Positions 54,413-64,000 of a DNA stretch of 64,000 bases are shown one piece after another (position 1 is the first letter of the stretch; every line of letters begins with the position of its first letter). The notes under the pieces are model-generated. The model ran no database searches. It was given only the letters and a program-made list of their open reading frames with translations, and had not been told where the DNA came from. This stretch comes from Nitrospirillum pindoramense (GTDB taxonomy: Bacteria > Pseudomonadota > Alphaproteobacteria > Azospirillales > Azospirillaceae): positions 310,001-374,000 of the forward strand of contig NZ_VITR01000005.1 of NCBI RefSeq assembly GCF_007827955.1. Direction: 5' to 3'. The position numbers and the translations under genes were made by a program.

Positions 54413-55264
54413 ATGGCAAGCGATACCCCGACGACCGATGCCCCCAAGGTTTGGTTCATCACCGGCATCTCGCGCGGCTTCGGCCGGGAGCTGGCGCGGG
54501 CGGTGCTGGACCAGGGGCAGGTGGTCATCGGCACCACCCGGGACGGCCAAGGCGATCTGCCACACCACGAACGCCTGCATGTCCTGCCGCTGGACGTGAC
54601 CGACGCGGCACAGGTCCGGGAAGCGGTGACCAATGCCCACGCCCTGCACGGGCGGTTGGACGTGGTCGTGAACAACGCCGGCTATGGCCTGCTGGGCGCG
54701 GTGGAGGATGCCGAGACCACCGCCACGCGGCAGATGTTCGAGGTCAACTTCTTCGGCGCCCTGGCGGTGATGCAGGCGGCCCTGCCCCTGATGCGCGCCC
54801 AGCGGTCCGGCCATATCGTCAACATCACCTCCATCGCCGGCCTGGCGCCGGGCGTGGGGTCTGGCCTTTATGCCGCGTCCAAGTTCGCGCTGGAGGGCGT
54901 GTCCCTCAGCCTGGCGCAGGAGGTGGCACCCCTGGGCATCGGCGTCACGCTGGTGGAGCCGGGCGCCTTCCGCACCGACTTCCTGACGGACCAGTCGCTG
55001 CGCGTCACCGGCGGCGGCATCGCGGATTACGCGACGACCGCCGGGGCGGCGGTGGCCCGCCTGCAGGCGCAGAACGGCCAGCAGCCGGGGGACCCGGCGC
55101 GGGGGGCCCGCGCCATCGTCGCCGCCGTGCTGTCGCCCAACCCGCCCCGGCATTTGGTGCTGGGCACCGACGCCTGGAACCGGGTGCAGGCCCGGCAGCA
55201 GGCCTTCGCCGCCAATCTGGCGGAGTGGCGGGCCGTCACCCTGGGCACCGACTTCCCGGCGTAA
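54413..55264 (+). CDS. SDR-family oxidoreductase
   Basis: This is a 283-residue classical SDR with TGISRGFGREL for cofactor binding, NNAGYGLLGAVED, catalytic Ser in NITSIAG and the pair YAASK. The N-terminal and middle regions resemble the large group of uncharacterised oxidoreductases often under LysR control. The ATG at 54413 is preceded by AGGAAGG; open frame continues 11 codons upstream. Its stop lies three bases before the stop of the convergent photolyase gene. Substrate unknown. Confidence 0.9.
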   Translation: MASDTPTTDAPKVWFITGISRGFGRELARAVLDQGQVVIGTTRDGQGDLPHHERLHVLPLDVTDAAQVREAVTNAHALHGRLDVVVNNAGYGLLGAVEDAETTATRQMFEVNFFGALAVMQAALPLMRAQRSGHIVNITSIAGLAPGVGSGLYAASKFALEGVSLSLAQEVAPLGIGVTLVEPGAFRTDFLTDQSLRVTGGGIADYATTAGAAVARLQAQNGQQPGDPARGARAIVAAVLSPNPPRHLVLGTDAWNRVQARQQAFAANLAEWRAVTLGTDFPA

Positions 55265-55267
55265 CGG

Positions 55268-56800
55268 TCACAGCGTTTCCAGGCGGCGGCGCGTCTCCGC
55301 CGCCTGGGAGCGCAGCGCTGACCGGTCGGCGGGATCCATGCGCGCCAGCTGGCGGTAGGGCAGCGCCAGGCGGGGGTTGACGGACAGCGCCGCCGCGTGC
55401 CGGTCCAGGAAATCCCAATACAGGGCGTTGAAGGGGCAGGCGCGCGGCCCTACCCGCGCCTTGCGATCATAGGGACAGCCCCGGCAATAGTCGCCCATGC
55501 GGTCGATATAGGCCGCCCCCGAGGCGTAAGGTTTGGTGGCCATCAGCCCGCCGTCGGCGAACTGGCTCATGCCCAGGGTGTTGGGCAGCTCCACCCATTC
55601 GAAGGCGTCGATGTAGACGCCCAGGTACCAGCGGTGCACCGCCGCCGGGTCCAGCCCCGCCAGCAGGGCGAAGTTGCCGATGACCATGAGGCGCTGAATA
55701 TGGTGGGCATAGGCGTGGCGCAGCGATTGCCCCACCGCGTGCGCCAGGCAGCGCATGGACACGTCGCCGGTCCAGAACCAGGATGGCAGGGGCAGGTCAT
55801 GGCCCAGGGCGTTACGCTGGTCATACCCCGGCATGTGGGCCCAGTAGACGCCGCGCACATATTCCCGCCATCCCAGGATCTGGCGGATGAACCCCTCCAC
55901 CGCCGCCAGGGGGGCCGCCCCGCGCCGCCACGCCTGTTCCGCCCCGGCCACCACCTCGGCCGGCGACAGCATCTTGGTGTTGAGGGCGAAGGACAGCAGG
56001 GAATGGAACAAACGCCAGCCGCGCGTGCTCATGGCGTCCTGGTAATCGCCGAAATGCGGCAGCCCCCGCGCCAGGAAGGCCTCCAGCTGGGCCAGCGCCT
56101 CGGCCCTATTCAGCGGCCAGGGCAGCCGGTCGGCCATCGGATCGCCGAAGCTGTCCACCCCGGCGGCGGTGATGGCGCACCACAGGGCGGCGTGGTCGTG
56201 GCGCGGGCGGCTGTCCTCGGGCTCGGCGGGCACGCCCGGCCAAGGCTTGCGGTTGTCATGGTCGAAATTCCACTGCCCGCCCACCGGGTGCCCGCCATCC
56301 GGTTCCAGCAGCACGCCGTGGACGCGGCGCATGTGGCGGTAGAAATGCTCCATCAGCCAGCGCCGCCGCCCCTGGAACAAGCCGGCGGCGGTATCGCGGG
56401 CGCTGAGGAAATGGTCGGTGTCCACCATGCGGGCGGACGGCCCCAGGCGCTGGGCATAGTCGGCCAGTTGGCGGTCCAGCCGCCATTCGTCCGGTGCCTG
56501 GTATTCGAAGGCCGTGGCGCCGTGCCGCCCGCGCAGCAGGTCCAGGTTGGCGGGCAGGTCCTGGCGGTTGGCGGGATCATCGATCGCCAGGTAATCGACC
56601 CGGTGCCCGGCCGCCCGCAGGTGGCGGGCGAAATCCCGCATGGCGGCGAAGATGGCCAGGATCTTCTGCGCGTGATGGCGGACGTAATCCGTTTCCTGCC
56701 GCACCTCCATCAGCGTGTACACCACGCCGTCGTCCGCCTGGTCGAACCAGTGGTGGCGGGGATTGAGCTGGTCCCCCAGGATCAGGCGCAAGGTCGTCAT
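55268..56800 (-). CDS. phrB: Iron-sulfur (PhrB / FeS-BCP type) photolyase-cryptochrome
   Basis: This is a 510-residue photolyase-family flavoprotein. An N-terminal Rossmann-like domain ([16 protein letters not shown]) is followed by the helical FAD domain. Four cysteines, Cys351, Cys439, Cys442 and Cys455 ([22 protein letters not shown]), match the spacing of the [4Fe-4S] ligands of Agrobacterium PhrB, offset by one residue. The [12 protein letters not shown] block is also conserved. PhrB-type enzymes repair (6-4) photoproducts with light and bind FAD plus a lumazine. The ATG at 56800 overlaps the stop of the DUF2256 gene (ATGA). Confidence 0.93.
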   Translation of the reverse strand: MTTLRLILGDQLNPRHHWFDQADDGVVYTLMEVRQETDYVRHHAQKILAIFAAMRDFARHLRAAGHRVDYLAIDDPANRQDLPANLDLLRGRHGATAFEYQAPDEWRLDRQLADYAQRLGPSARMVDTDHFLSARDTAAGLFQGRRRWLMEHFYRHMRRVHGVLLEPDGGHPVGGQWNFDHDNRKPWPGVPAEPEDSRPRHDHAALWCAITAAGVDSFGDPMADRLPWPLNRAEALAQLEAFLARGLPHFGDYQDAMSTRGWRLFHSLLSFALNTKMLSPAEVVAGAEQAWRRGAAPLAAVEGFIRQILGWREYVRGVYWAHMPGYDQRNALGHDLPLPSWFWTGDVSMRCLAHAVGQSLRHAYAHHIQRLMVIGNFALLAGLDPAAVHRWYLGVYIDAFEWVELPNTLGMSQFADGGLMATKPYASGAAYIDRMGDYCRGCPYDRKARVGPRACPFNALYWDFLDRHAAALSVNPRLALPYRQLARMDPADRSALRSQAAETRRRLETL

Positions 56801-56946
56801 GGCTGGCCCCGGGCCGCGCGGCGGCAACGGTCGGAGCAATATTTCACCTCCTCCCACACGCGCGACCATTTGCGCCGCCAGGCGAAGGGGCGGCCGCACT
56901 GGACGCAGGTCTTGGTGGGCAGGTCGGATTTCCGTCGCATGCGCAT
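56797..56946 (-). CDS. DUF2256 zinc-ribbon-like small protein
   Basis: This 49-residue protein is easily missed. [20 protein letters not shown] and [14 protein letters not shown] carry four cysteines (14, 17, 37, 41), a likely zinc site, and match DUF2256, a small family almost always next to cryptochrome/photolyase genes. Its stop overlaps the photolyase start by four bases, so the two are translationally coupled. Upstream, 32 bp separate it from the cryptochrome gene. The role is unknown; a partner or cofactor-handling protein for the photolyase is a reasonable inference. Confidence 0.88.
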   Translation of the reverse strand: MRMRRKSDLPTKTCVQCGRPFAWRRKWSRVWEEVKYCSDRCRRAARGQP

Positions 56947-56978
56947 GGTGTCGTTTCCACCAATCACAGGTCCCGCTG

Positions 56979-58502
56979 TCACAGGTCGAGGCTGAGTTGC
57001 CCGCGTGGGGCGGGGCGCGGGCGGGGGCGGGACGGCGCCGGCTTGCGCGAGCCATGGCGGTCGACCAGCGCCGGGACCACGGCCTTGACCGCCGGCTGGG
57101 CCCGCAAGCCATGGACGCGCGCCTTCGCCACACGGGTCGCCGCCTCCAAATCCACAAGGGGGATGGGAATGTCCCGCCCCACCCGCACCCCGCAGCGGGC
57201 CTGCACGTCGGCCGGCATGCGCCACGGTTCGAACAGCCAGCTGTCCGGCACCCGCCGCAGGGCGGGCAGCCAGCGGCGCACGAAGCGGCCGTGGGGATCG
57301 TGGTCGCGGGCCTGCTTCAGCGGGTTGTAGACGCGGGTGGTGTTCATGCCCGTGGTGCCCGATTGCATCTGCATCTGGCTCCAATGGATGCCAGGCTCGT
57401 AGTCCAGAAACTGGCGGGCCAGCCACAGGCCCACGGGGCGCCAATGCAGCCACAGGGGATAGGCGGCCACGGACACCAGCATCGCCCGCATGCGGAAGTT
57501 GATCCAGCCGGTCTCGCGCAGCATGGCGACGCAGGCGTCGACCAGGGGCCAGCCGGTGCGCCCCGCCACCAGCGCCTGGAAATGGGTCTCGTTCCATTCC
57601 CCTTCGCGCAGGCCGTGATAACCGGGGTGCAGGTTGCGCCATTCCAGCGGCGGTTCGCTTTCCAGCTTCTGGATGAAATGGCAGTGCCAATGCAGGCGGC
57701 TGAGGAAGGCGGCCAGGCCCTGCCGCCGGGGATCGGGCCCATCGGGCAGGTCGGCCAGGCGGTCACGGGCGGCCCGCACCACCTCGCGCAGGCTCAACGC
57801 GCCCTGGGCCAGATAGGGCGACAGGCGGGAACAGGCGGTGGGCGCCGACAGCGGAGAGGATAGGCCGCCGCGATAGCGGCCGCTGCGGTCGTCCAGGAAA
57901 CTGTCCAGCACCGCCAGGCCCCGGCGGCGACCGCCGGCCTGGCGCAGGGGCGCGTCCGTGGGCTCAAGGCCCAGGGACGCCGGCGCGGGCGGCGGGCCTT
58001 CCGTCCAGGGTGGTGGCAGGAAATGGACCGTCGGCACCGACAGAGGGGGCGCCGCCATGCGCGCTTCCCACGCGGCCTGCCATCCATCGCGGTCCGCCAG
58101 GCGACGCACGACGCCGAACTGCGGCACCTCGTGCCAGGCGACGCCCTGCTCACGGCACCACCGGGCCACCGCCCGGTCCCGCCGATAGGTCAGGTCGTTG
58201 CCGGTTTCCTCATGCGAATGCAGGGTGGTGAAGGGGGCTTGGCGGTACAGGCGCCCCAGCACCTCAACCACCTCGCCCGTCGCCACATGCAGGGCGCCCC
58301 CGTGCTGGCGCAGGTCGTCCGCCAGGTCGGCCAGGCATTCCTGGATGAACTGATAGTGCAGGTTGGCGGCGTCGGGTTGACGCCACAGGCTGGGCTCGAT
58401 GACATAGAGGCACAGCACCGGCCCCCACAGCACCGCCTGATGCAGGGCGGCATGGTCCTGCAGGCGCAGGTCGCGCTTGAACCAGACGACGCTGTAAGTC
58501 AT
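56979..58502 (-). CDS. Cryptochrome/photolyase family protein (non-canonical FAD-domain signature)
   Basis: This is a 507-residue flavoprotein that starts [18 protein letters not shown], the usual photolyase N-terminus. The FAD domain contains [20 protein letters not shown] and [14 protein letters not shown]. The segment that reads GNWQW in canonical class I enzymes is replaced by [12 protein letters not shown] here, so this belongs to a less-studied branch. A basic, proline-rich C-terminal tail of about 60 residues follows the fold. It is first in an operon with DUF2256 and PhrB. DNA repair or blue-light signalling are both possible; sequence does not decide. Confidence 0.87.
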   Translation of the reverse strand: MTYSVVWFKRDLRLQDHAALHQAVLWGPVLCLYVIEPSLWRQPDAANLHYQFIQECLADLADDLRQHGGALHVATGEVVEVLGRLYRQAPFTTLHSHEETGNDLTYRRDRAVARWCREQGVAWHEVPQFGVVRRLADRDGWQAAWEARMAAPPLSVPTVHFLPPPWTEGPPPAPASLGLEPTDAPLRQAGGRRRGLAVLDSFLDDRSGRYRGGLSSPLSAPTACSRLSPYLAQGALSLREVVRAARDRLADLPDGPDPRRQGLAAFLSRLHWHCHFIQKLESEPPLEWRNLHPGYHGLREGEWNETHFQALVAGRTGWPLVDACVAMLRETGWINFRMRAMLVSVAAYPLWLHWRPVGLWLARQFLDYEPGIHWSQMQMQSGTTGMNTTRVYNPLKQARDHDPHGRFVRRWLPALRRVPDSWLFEPWRMPADVQARCGVRVGRDIPIPLVDLEAATRVAKARVHGLRAQPAVKAVVPALVDRHGSRKPAPSRPRPRPAPRGQLSLDL

Positions 58503-58592
58503 GGCACCCTTCCCCCCTTCGACGGCGCTCGGGCACGCGGCTCGGCGGCTGTTGTACGGGAAAGGGGCGCCCGGCGGATCACCGGCGCCGTT

Positions 58593-60080
58593 TCATGCCA
58601 TGACCAGGACGCGCGCCGCTTCCCGGGTCTTGTTCACCATGGTTTCCACCTGGCGGATGGCGCGGCCGATGTCGTTGATGTTCTCGGTCACGGAGTCCAC
58701 CGCCCCGGCTGTCCGCTGCATGTTCCGAGACATCTCCAGCGTGACGGCGCCTTGCTGCTCTACCGCCGCCACGGCTGAGGTGACGTGGTCCCGCACAGCA
58801 TCGATGGACCTGCGGATACTGTCCAGGGCCCCCACCACCTCGCCCGCCACGGACTGCATGCCCGTGATCTCGCCGGAGATTTCCAGGGTAGCGGACGCCG
58901 CCTGGTTGGCCAGGTTCTTCACCTCCGTCGCCACGACGGCGAAGCCCTTTCCGGCCTCGCCCGCCCTCGCCGCCTCGATGGTGGCATTCAGGGCTAGCAG
59001 GTTGATCTGGCCGGCGATGGCCCGGATCACATCCACCACCCGTTCCATGGCCTGGGCGACGGCGTTGAGGCGCTCGGTCGCGGCACCAGCGGCCGCCGCC
59101 TCCGCCGCCACGCTGTCGACCGCCCGCTGCGATTGGGTCATGTTGGCCGTCAGCTCATGGGTCGAGGCGGCCAACTGCCCGGCGCCGGCGGAAATGCCCT
59201 GAACGGCGCCGGCGGTCTGGTCCGCCGCCGCCACGGCCCCCTCGGATCGGCTGATCGACTGTTCAACGGCGGCATCAATTTCCGAGAAATTGCTGTCGAT
59301 CAGCCGCTTGAGGTCGCCCAGCATGCGCACCTGACGGGTGATGTCGGTGGCGTACTTGACCACCTTGTAAGGCTTTCCATCGGGATCGAGGATGGGGTTG
59401 TAGGTGGCCTCGATCCAAACCTCGCGCCCGCCCTTGCCCAGGCGCTTGAACTGCGCGGCCTGATAGTCGCCCCGGCGAAGGGCCTCCCAGAACTGGCGGT
59501 ACTCCGCGCTGTCCTTCTGTCCCGCTTCCACGAACAGGCTGTGGTGCCGGCCCTCGACCTCCGCCAGGGTATAGCCCATGGCGTTCAGGAAATTGTCGTT
59601 GGCCCTCAGGATGGTGCCATCCAAGGTGAATTCGATCACCGCCTGCGATTTGTTGATGGCGGTCACCTGGCCCAGCAGGTCAGCCTGTTCCCGCTTCGCC
59701 GCCGTCACGTCGGTGGCAAACTTCACCACCTTGTAGGGCCGGCCGTCGCGGCCCAGGATGGGGTTGTAGGTGGCCTCGATCCAGACCTCGCGTCCACCCT
59801 TGCCCCGGCGTTTGAACTGGGCGGCCTGGTAGACACCCCGGCGCAGCGATTCCCAGAACTGGCGGTACTCCGCGCTGTCCTTTTCGCGCGGTTCCAGGAA
59901 CAGGCTGTGATGCCGGCCCTTAACCTCCGCCTGGGTATAGCCCATGGTTTTCAGGAACTTGTCATTGGCGGTGAGGATGGTGCCGTCCAGCGCGAACTCG
60001 ATCACGGCCTGGGACTTGGCAAGCGCCGCCAGCGTCGCCTTCGTCTCATTGGCGCGCCGTGTCAGGAAGGACCAGAACAT
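58593..60080 (-). CDS. Soluble methyl-accepting chemotaxis protein with two PAS domains (BdlA-like)
   Basis: This is a 495-residue transducer with no convincing transmembrane helix. Two PAS domains (about 23-125 and 145-247) are near-duplicates with a 122-residue period: each contains [32 protein letters not shown] and [15 protein letters not shown]. Residues 290-495 form the signalling coiled coil with the hairpin [20 protein letters not shown]. The architecture resembles Pseudomonas BdlA, a biofilm-dispersal transducer. The start at 60080 follows GTGGAG. Redox or ligand sensing by PAS is expected; no heme ligand is evident. Confidence 0.88.
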   Translation of the reverse strand: MFWSFLTRRANETKATLAALAKSQAVIEFALDGTILTANDKFLKTMGYTQAEVKGRHHSLFLEPREKDSAEYRQFWESLRRGVYQAAQFKRRGKGGREVWIEATYNPILGRDGRPYKVVKFATDVTAAKREQADLLGQVTAINKSQAVIEFTLDGTILRANDNFLNAMGYTLAEVEGRHHSLFVEAGQKDSAEYRQFWEALRRGDYQAAQFKRLGKGGREVWIEATYNPILDPDGKPYKVVKYATDITRQVRMLGDLKRLIDSNFSEIDAAVEQSISRSEGAVAAADQTAGAVQGISAGAGQLAASTHELTANMTQSQRAVDSVAAEAAAAGAATERLNAVAQAMERVVDVIRAIAGQINLLALNATIEAARAGEAGKGFAVVATEVKNLANQAASATLEISGEITGMQSVAGEVVGALDSIRRSIDAVRDHVTSAVAAVEQQGAVTLEMSRNMQRTAGAVDSVTENINDIGRAIRQVETMVNKTREAARVLVMA

Positions 60081-60494
60081 CAAGCAACTCCACACGGCAG
60101 AGCCAAACATTTAAAAAATGGTTAAGCTCACGCCATTAAAATTGGTTAAATCCCAAAATCCCTAAAATCATCGATATCCGCTATTTAAGATAAGCGGCCG
60201 AAATTAAGGGTAATTTTTCGGATACGTCTGCCATGAATGTAGTGTGAATACTGGGTTATGTCCACTCGAGTTTCTTTATATGACTAAACGCCTATTATCC
60301 ATCGGGTTATCTTGGCCAACCCCGGCGGGGTATACAGCGGCACCATGGCATCATCAGGCCGGGCTTCCACCGACCGCCCAAATACTTCATGATGCCAGTG
60401 ACTTAATGATCGTGGCCGTCTCTTGGCAGGGGGTGGCCGCCCGCCGGGTTAACCAAACCCGCCCCGAAACCCATGATCAAAGGCCGCATCACCC
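60081..60494. other. 414-bp divergent intergenic region
   Basis: No gene is visible. The first 200 bp are A/T-rich and include a hairpin ccgct/agcgg (60178-60182 with 60193-60197) and three occurrences of ggttaa, the last in a ggttaacc palindrome near 60450. It should hold the divergent promoters of the chemotaxis and M1 peptidase genes. A short open frame here has no codon character. Confidence 0.5.
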
Positions 60495-62570
60495 ATGACC
60501 AAACCTTGGCTCCGCCATGCCGCGACCCTTGCCCTCATCCCGGTTCTGGCGGCACCTGTTGCGGGCCTGGGGCAGGACAGCCGGGGAGGGAGTGCGGGCC
60601 AGGCGCCATCGCCGGCCACGAAGCAGTTGGAGAAGCCGCCGGAAACAGAGCCGCCGCTGACGACCGCCTATCGTCCCTTCGACGCCTTCGCGCCCCTGAC
60701 CCTGCCTCAGGCGGTGAACCAATACCGCTCGGGCAGCGGCCTGCCGGGCCCGGCCTACTGGCAAAACCGGGCGGATTACGAACTGCACGCCCGGCTGGAC
60801 CTGTCCAAGCCCGAGGCACCGTCCATCAGCGGCAACGCCGTCATCCGCTACACCAACAACAGCCCCGACGCACTGGACCGGCTGTGGCTGCAGATGGACC
60901 AGAACATCTATCGCAAGGACGCGCGCGCGGCGGTGGCCAGCGGCGGCCGGCCCAGCCGCGGCAACACGGACGGCTTCATCATCAAGGCGGTCGCCGTTTC
61001 CTTTGGCGATGGCAAGGTGATCGCCCTGCCCTTCCATGTCGACGACACCCGCCTGTGGGTGGACCTGCCCAAGCCGTTGGCGGCCAAGGGTGGCAAGCTG
61101 GCGCTGCACATCGACTACGCCTATACCATCCCGGGCACCTGGGGTGGGCGCACCGCCCACACGCCGACCAAGAACGGCGAAATCTATGAGATCGCCCAGT
61201 GGTATCCGCGCATGGCCGTCTATGACGACCTGCGCGGCTGGGACACCCTGCCCTATCTGGGGGCGGAGTTTTATCTGGAGTACGGCGACTTCGACTACAC
61301 CGTCACCGTGCCGGCCACCATGCTGGTGGCGGGTTCGGGCGAGTTGGTGAACGGGGCGGAGGTGCTGACCCCCACGCAAGTGAAGCGCCTGGACCAAGCC
61401 CGCGCCAGCGACGCCACGATCCTGATCCGCACGCCGGAGGAGGTGACCGACCCGCAGAGCCGTCCCCGCACCACGGGGGAGATGACCTGGCATTTCCGCA
61501 TGAAGAACACCCGCGACGTGGTGTTCGCCGCCTCCAACGCCTTCGTGTGGGACGCGGCGCGCGTGAACCTGCCTGAGGGCAAGCACGCCCTGGCCATGTC
61601 GGTCTATCCGGTGGAGGGCGTGGGGCCGGGCAAGTGGAACCGGTCGACGGAATACCTGAAGGCCTCCATCGAGCATTTCTCCAGCCAATGGTTCCCCTAT
61701 CCCTGGCCGGTGGCGGTGAACCTGGGCGGCCATGGCGCCGGCATGGAATATCCGGGCATGGTGTTCGACGGCTTCCAGGATGAGGGCAAGAAGCTGTACT
61801 GGATCACCACGCACGAGATCGGTCACACATGGTTCCCCATGATCGTGGGATCGAACGAGCGGCGCGACGCCTGGATGGACGAGGGGTCCAACACCTTCAT
61901 CGACATCTATGCCCAGGACGCTTTCAATCACGGCGAATACGCGCCCAAGCGCGATGGCGAATACGCACCCGGCGGCGGCAACCCGGTGGACGAGATCCTG
62001 CCGCTGCTGACCGACGCCGCCGCCCCCAACATCATCAATGCCCCCGATGGCGTGTCGGAGAAGTACCGCCACCCCGTCAGCTATTTCAAACCGGCCCTGG
62101 GCCTGGTGCTGCTGCGGGAACAGATCCTGGGGCCGGAGCGGTTCGACGCCGCCCTGCGCCGCTACATCCGCGCCTGGGCGTACAAGCACCCCTCGCCGTC
62201 CGACTTCTTCCGCGCCATGGAATCCGGGGCGGGTGAGGACCTGACGTGGTTCTGGCGCGGCTGGTACCTCAACAACTGGGCGGTGGACTTCACCGTGCGC
62301 AAGGTCGCCTATGCCGAGGGCGGCCCGGACAAGGGCGCCCTGGTGACCCTGGCGGCCCTGGACCGCCTGGTCCTGCCGGCGACCCTGCGGGTGGACTATG
62401 CCGACGGCAGCCAGCGCAACCTGCGCATTCCGGTGGAAACCTGGCGCGGCACGGCGGAGGCCACGGTGCGCCTCGGCGGCGGCCCCGCCATCACCCGCGT
62501 CACCATCGACCCCGACCACGCCCTGCCCGACACCAACCGGGCCAACGACGTGTGGGAAATGCGGCCATAA
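60495..62570 (+). CDS. M1 family aminopeptidase-like metallopeptidase, exported
   Basis: This is a 691-residue protein with a signal peptide (to PVAGLGQD). The N-terminal beta domain is followed by the gluzincin site HEIGH (His440, Glu441, His444) and the third ligand Glu463 in WMDEGSNTF, exactly 18 residues after the motif. The usual GAMEN sequence of M1 peptidases reads GAGMEYPGM here, as in the exported M1 subgroup common in Sphingomonads and relatives. The C-terminal part is beta-rich. It likely trims peptides in the periplasm or outside. It is a single gene and converges on the chemotaxis gene. Confidence 0.9.
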   Translation: MTKPWLRHAATLALIPVLAAPVAGLGQDSRGGSAGQAPSPATKQLEKPPETEPPLTTAYRPFDAFAPLTLPQAVNQYRSGSGLPGPAYWQNRADYELHARLDLSKPEAPSISGNAVIRYTNNSPDALDRLWLQMDQNIYRKDARAAVASGGRPSRGNTDGFIIKAVAVSFGDGKVIALPFHVDDTRLWVDLPKPLAAKGGKLALHIDYAYTIPGTWGGRTAHTPTKNGEIYEIAQWYPRMAVYDDLRGWDTLPYLGAEFYLEYGDFDYTVTVPATMLVAGSGELVNGAEVLTPTQVKRLDQARASDATILIRTPEEVTDPQSRPRTTGEMTWHFRMKNTRDVVFAASNAFVWDAARVNLPEGKHALAMSVYPVEGVGPGKWNRSTEYLKASIEHFSSQWFPYPWPVAVNLGGHGAGMEYPGMVFDGFQDEGKKLYWITTHEIGHTWFPMIVGSNERRDAWMDEGSNTFIDIYAQDAFNHGEYAPKRDGEYAPGGGNPVDEILPLLTDAAAPNIINAPDGVSEKYRHPVSYFKPALGLVLLREQILGPERFDAALRRYIRAWAYKHPSPSDFFRAMESGAGEDLTWFWRGWYLNNWAVDFTVRKVAYAEGGPDKGALVTLAALDRLVLPATLRVDYADGSQRNLRIPVETWRGTAEATVRLGGGPAITRVTIDPDHALPDTNRANDVWEMRP

Positions 62571-62581
62571 CCTGAGAAAGG

Positions 62582-62608
62582 GGGCTGGCGCGGACCACGC
62601 GCCAGCCC
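62582..62608. terminator. Bidirectional hairpin between convergent genes
   Basis: A perfect 11-bp GC-rich stem (gggctggcgcg / cgcgccagccc) with loop gacca fills the 45-bp gap between the M1 peptidase and chemotaxis genes. T-runs are weak on both strands. Confidence 0.65.
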
Positions 62609-62615
62609 TCCGCCC

Positions 62616-64000
62616 TCATGCCGCGCGGATTTTGGCGATGAAGTCGTTGACCTGGGTGCGCAAGGTCTCGGAATCGCGGCTGAGGGCGTTGGCCGCCTCC
62701 AGCACCTGCGTGGCCGACTGGCCCGCCTCCTCCGATGCCACGGTGACGCCCGAGATGCTGCGTGAGACATCCTGGGTGCCCTTGGCCGCCTCATCCACGT
62801 TCCGCGCGATCTCACGCGTCGCGGCGCTCTGCTCCTCCACCGCGGAGGAGATGCCGGCGGCGATCTGGTTGAGATCGCCGATCACCCCGGCGATGCCTTC
62901 GATGGCGTCCACCGCCTGACGGGTGGAGGTCTGGACCGCGACGACCTGGGCGGCGATGTCATCGGTGGCCCGCGCCGTCTGGTTGGCCAGCGACTTCACC
63001 TCACCGGCGACGACGGCGAAGCCACGCCCCGCCTCGCCGGCGCGCGCGGCCTCGATCGTGGCGTTCAACGCCAGCAGGTTCGTCTGGCTGGCGATGTCGT
63101 TGATCAGGCCGATGACCTGGCCGATGCGATCGGCGGCGCTGGCCAGGCCCTTGATCTGTTCATTGGCCTCCCGCGCGCGGTCAACCGCCGCCGTGGAGAT
63201 ACGCGCCGATTGGTTGACCTGGCCGCTGATCTCTCCCACCGAGGCGGAAAGCTGTTCAGCCGCTGTCGAGACGGTCTGCACGTTCGCCGTCGTCTGATCG
63301 GCGGCGGCGGCCACGGCCGTGGCCTGACGGCTGGTTTCCTCGGAGATGGAGGACATGGCGGCAGCGGTGGAGGTCAATTCGACGGCGGCGGACGAGACGG
63401 AATCGACCACCCCGCCGACGCTGGCGGTGAACAGGTCGGCCAATTCGTTCATCGCCCGCCTCTTCTCCTCCGCGGCGCGCCGTTCCATGGCCTTGGCCTC
63501 CGCCTCCATCTCCCGGTTGCGGATGATGTTGTCCTTGAAGACCTGCATGGCCTCGGCGACCTCGCCCAGCTCATCCCGGCGACCGATGCCGAAGATGGTC
63601 AGGTTCACATCCCCCTCCGCCAGGCGGCGCAGGCAGGCGACCATGCGGCCGATGGGCTGGGCGATGCCGGTGTGGCCGATGAGCAGCCCCAGCCCCAAAC
63701 CGACGGCGATGCCCAGGGCGGAACCAAGCAGCATGATGGTCTGCGCGGTCGTCGCCGTGCGCACCCCGGCCTCCGCGGTGCGCGTGCCCTGCTCATCGAA
63801 ATAGTCCGCCGCGGCCTTGACCGCGGCTTGCAGGCGGTCGGCCACGGGACGGTTTTCCTCAACCGCCCGCATCACGCTCTTCTGGGCATCACTCAGGGTG
63901 ATGTCGCGCCCCAGTTCCCGCGCGCGGGCGAAGGTCTGGTCCATGCCCTTGAGATAGCTACGGTACTGATCCTCGATGTCCGCCACCAGGCGGCGTTCAC
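62616..64000 (-). CDS. Methyl-accepting chemotaxis protein (partial)
   Basis: The 5' end lies beyond the window; 461 codons are visible. In order: part of a helical periplasmic sensor domain with KSVMRAVEENRPVADRLQAA, a transmembrane helix (TIMLLGSALGIAVGLGLGLL), a HAMP linker with IGRMVACLRRLAEGDVNL, and a long signalling domain whose tip reads [20 protein letters not shown]. It ends with a coiled region and no CheR-binding pentapeptide. Membrane-bound chemoreceptors of this sort signal to CheA. The ligand domain is too short here to classify. Confidence 0.92.
   Translation of the reverse strand, partial: ERRLVADIEDQYRSYLKGMDQTFARARELGRDITLSDAQKSVMRAVEENRPVADRLQAAVKAAADYFDEQGTRTAEAGVRTATTAQTIMLLGSALGIAVGLGLGLLIGHTGIAQPIGRMVACLRRLAEGDVNLTIFGIGRRDELGEVAEAMQVFKDNIIRNREMEAEAKAMERRAAEEKRRAMNELADLFTASVGGVVDSVSSAAVELTSTAAAMSSISEETSRQATAVAAAADQTTANVQTVSTAAEQLSASVGEISGQVNQSARISTAAVDRAREANEQIKGLASAADRIGQVIGLINDIASQTNLLALNATIEAARAGEAGRGFAVVAGEVKSLANQTARATDDIAAQVVAVQTSTRQAVDAIEGIAGVIGDLNQIAAGISSAVEEQSAATREIARNVDEAAKGTQDVSRSISGVTVASEEAGQSATQVLEAANALSRDSETLRTQVNDFIAKIRAA

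Noticed and set aside
60244-60498. An 84-codon frame before the M1 peptidase gene
   Set aside because: It overlaps the peptidase start, lacks a convincing ribosome site and has no recognisable domain.

Overview
The window is GC-rich DNA with tightly packed genes. It contains heptose/LPS-core genes, RND efflux, TonB-dependent uptake, chemotaxis proteins and a non-phosphorylating galactose pathway. This suggests an alphaproteobacterium, probably of the Rhodospirillales/Azospirillaceae type; the placement is inferred from gene content and composition, not from a marker gene. I see no rRNA, tRNA, CRISPR array or prophage. One decayed insertion sequence is present at 15.3-16.0 kb.

Layout. 1-1.7 kb: the end of an RND pump and its outer-membrane channel. 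1.8-4.5 kb: a Tat-exported DUF885 hydrolase divergent from a TetR regulator. 4.9-12.2 kb: a one-direction run of TonB-dependent receptor, GH92 alpha-mannosidase, PI-PLC-type lipoprotein and exported M20 peptidase, which together look like a scavenging system for mannosylated or GPI-like material. 12.3-20.6 kb: a lower-GC surface-glycan island with galE, a coiled-coil methyltransferase, an ISAs1 remnant, a COG5610-type HAD protein, a GT2 glycosyltransferase and a Stf0-type sulfotransferase. 20.7-24.3 kb: a valine/isobutyrate catabolic operon. 24.6-24.9 kb: a strong sigma70-like promoter followed by a structured non-coding stretch that ends in an intrinsic terminator, a candidate small RNA or attenuated leader. 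25-28.5 kb: an alpha/beta hydrolase, then hldD and hldE.

28.6-37.5 kb is a long minus-strand operon: an XRE-cupin regulator, a fused 5-oxoprolinase/hydantoinase, DUF969 and DUF979 membrane proteins, DUF2891, a homocysteine S-methyltransferase and an EamA exporter, mostly joined by 1-4 bp stop/start overlaps. It looks like a 5-oxoproline (pyroglutamate) or related lactam uptake and hydrolysis system. 37.9-39.9 kb: an M61 peptidase. 40-41.8 kb: a three-domain fusion (nucleotidyltransferase-like, GmhB-like HAD phosphatase, P-loop kinase) that may belong with the heptose genes. 42-43.7 kb: a DUF4142 protein, a low-GC orphan membrane protein and methylglyoxal synthase.

43.7-51.7 kb encodes a nearly complete De Ley-Doudoroff galactose pathway: FCD regulator, lactonase, vSGLT-like symporter, DgoA, DgoK, an IlvD/Edd-family dehydratase in place of DgoD, and a divergent SDR aldose dehydrogenase. 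51.7-55.3 kb: a MocR regulator, then a LysR regulator with an SDR. 55.3-58.5 kb is a light/DNA-repair operon: an atypical cryptochrome, a 49-residue DUF2256 zinc protein and an Fe-S (PhrB-type) photolyase whose four cluster cysteines are all present. 58.6-64 kb: a soluble double-PAS chemotaxis transducer, an exported M1 aminopeptidase and a membrane chemotaxis transducer cut by the window edge.
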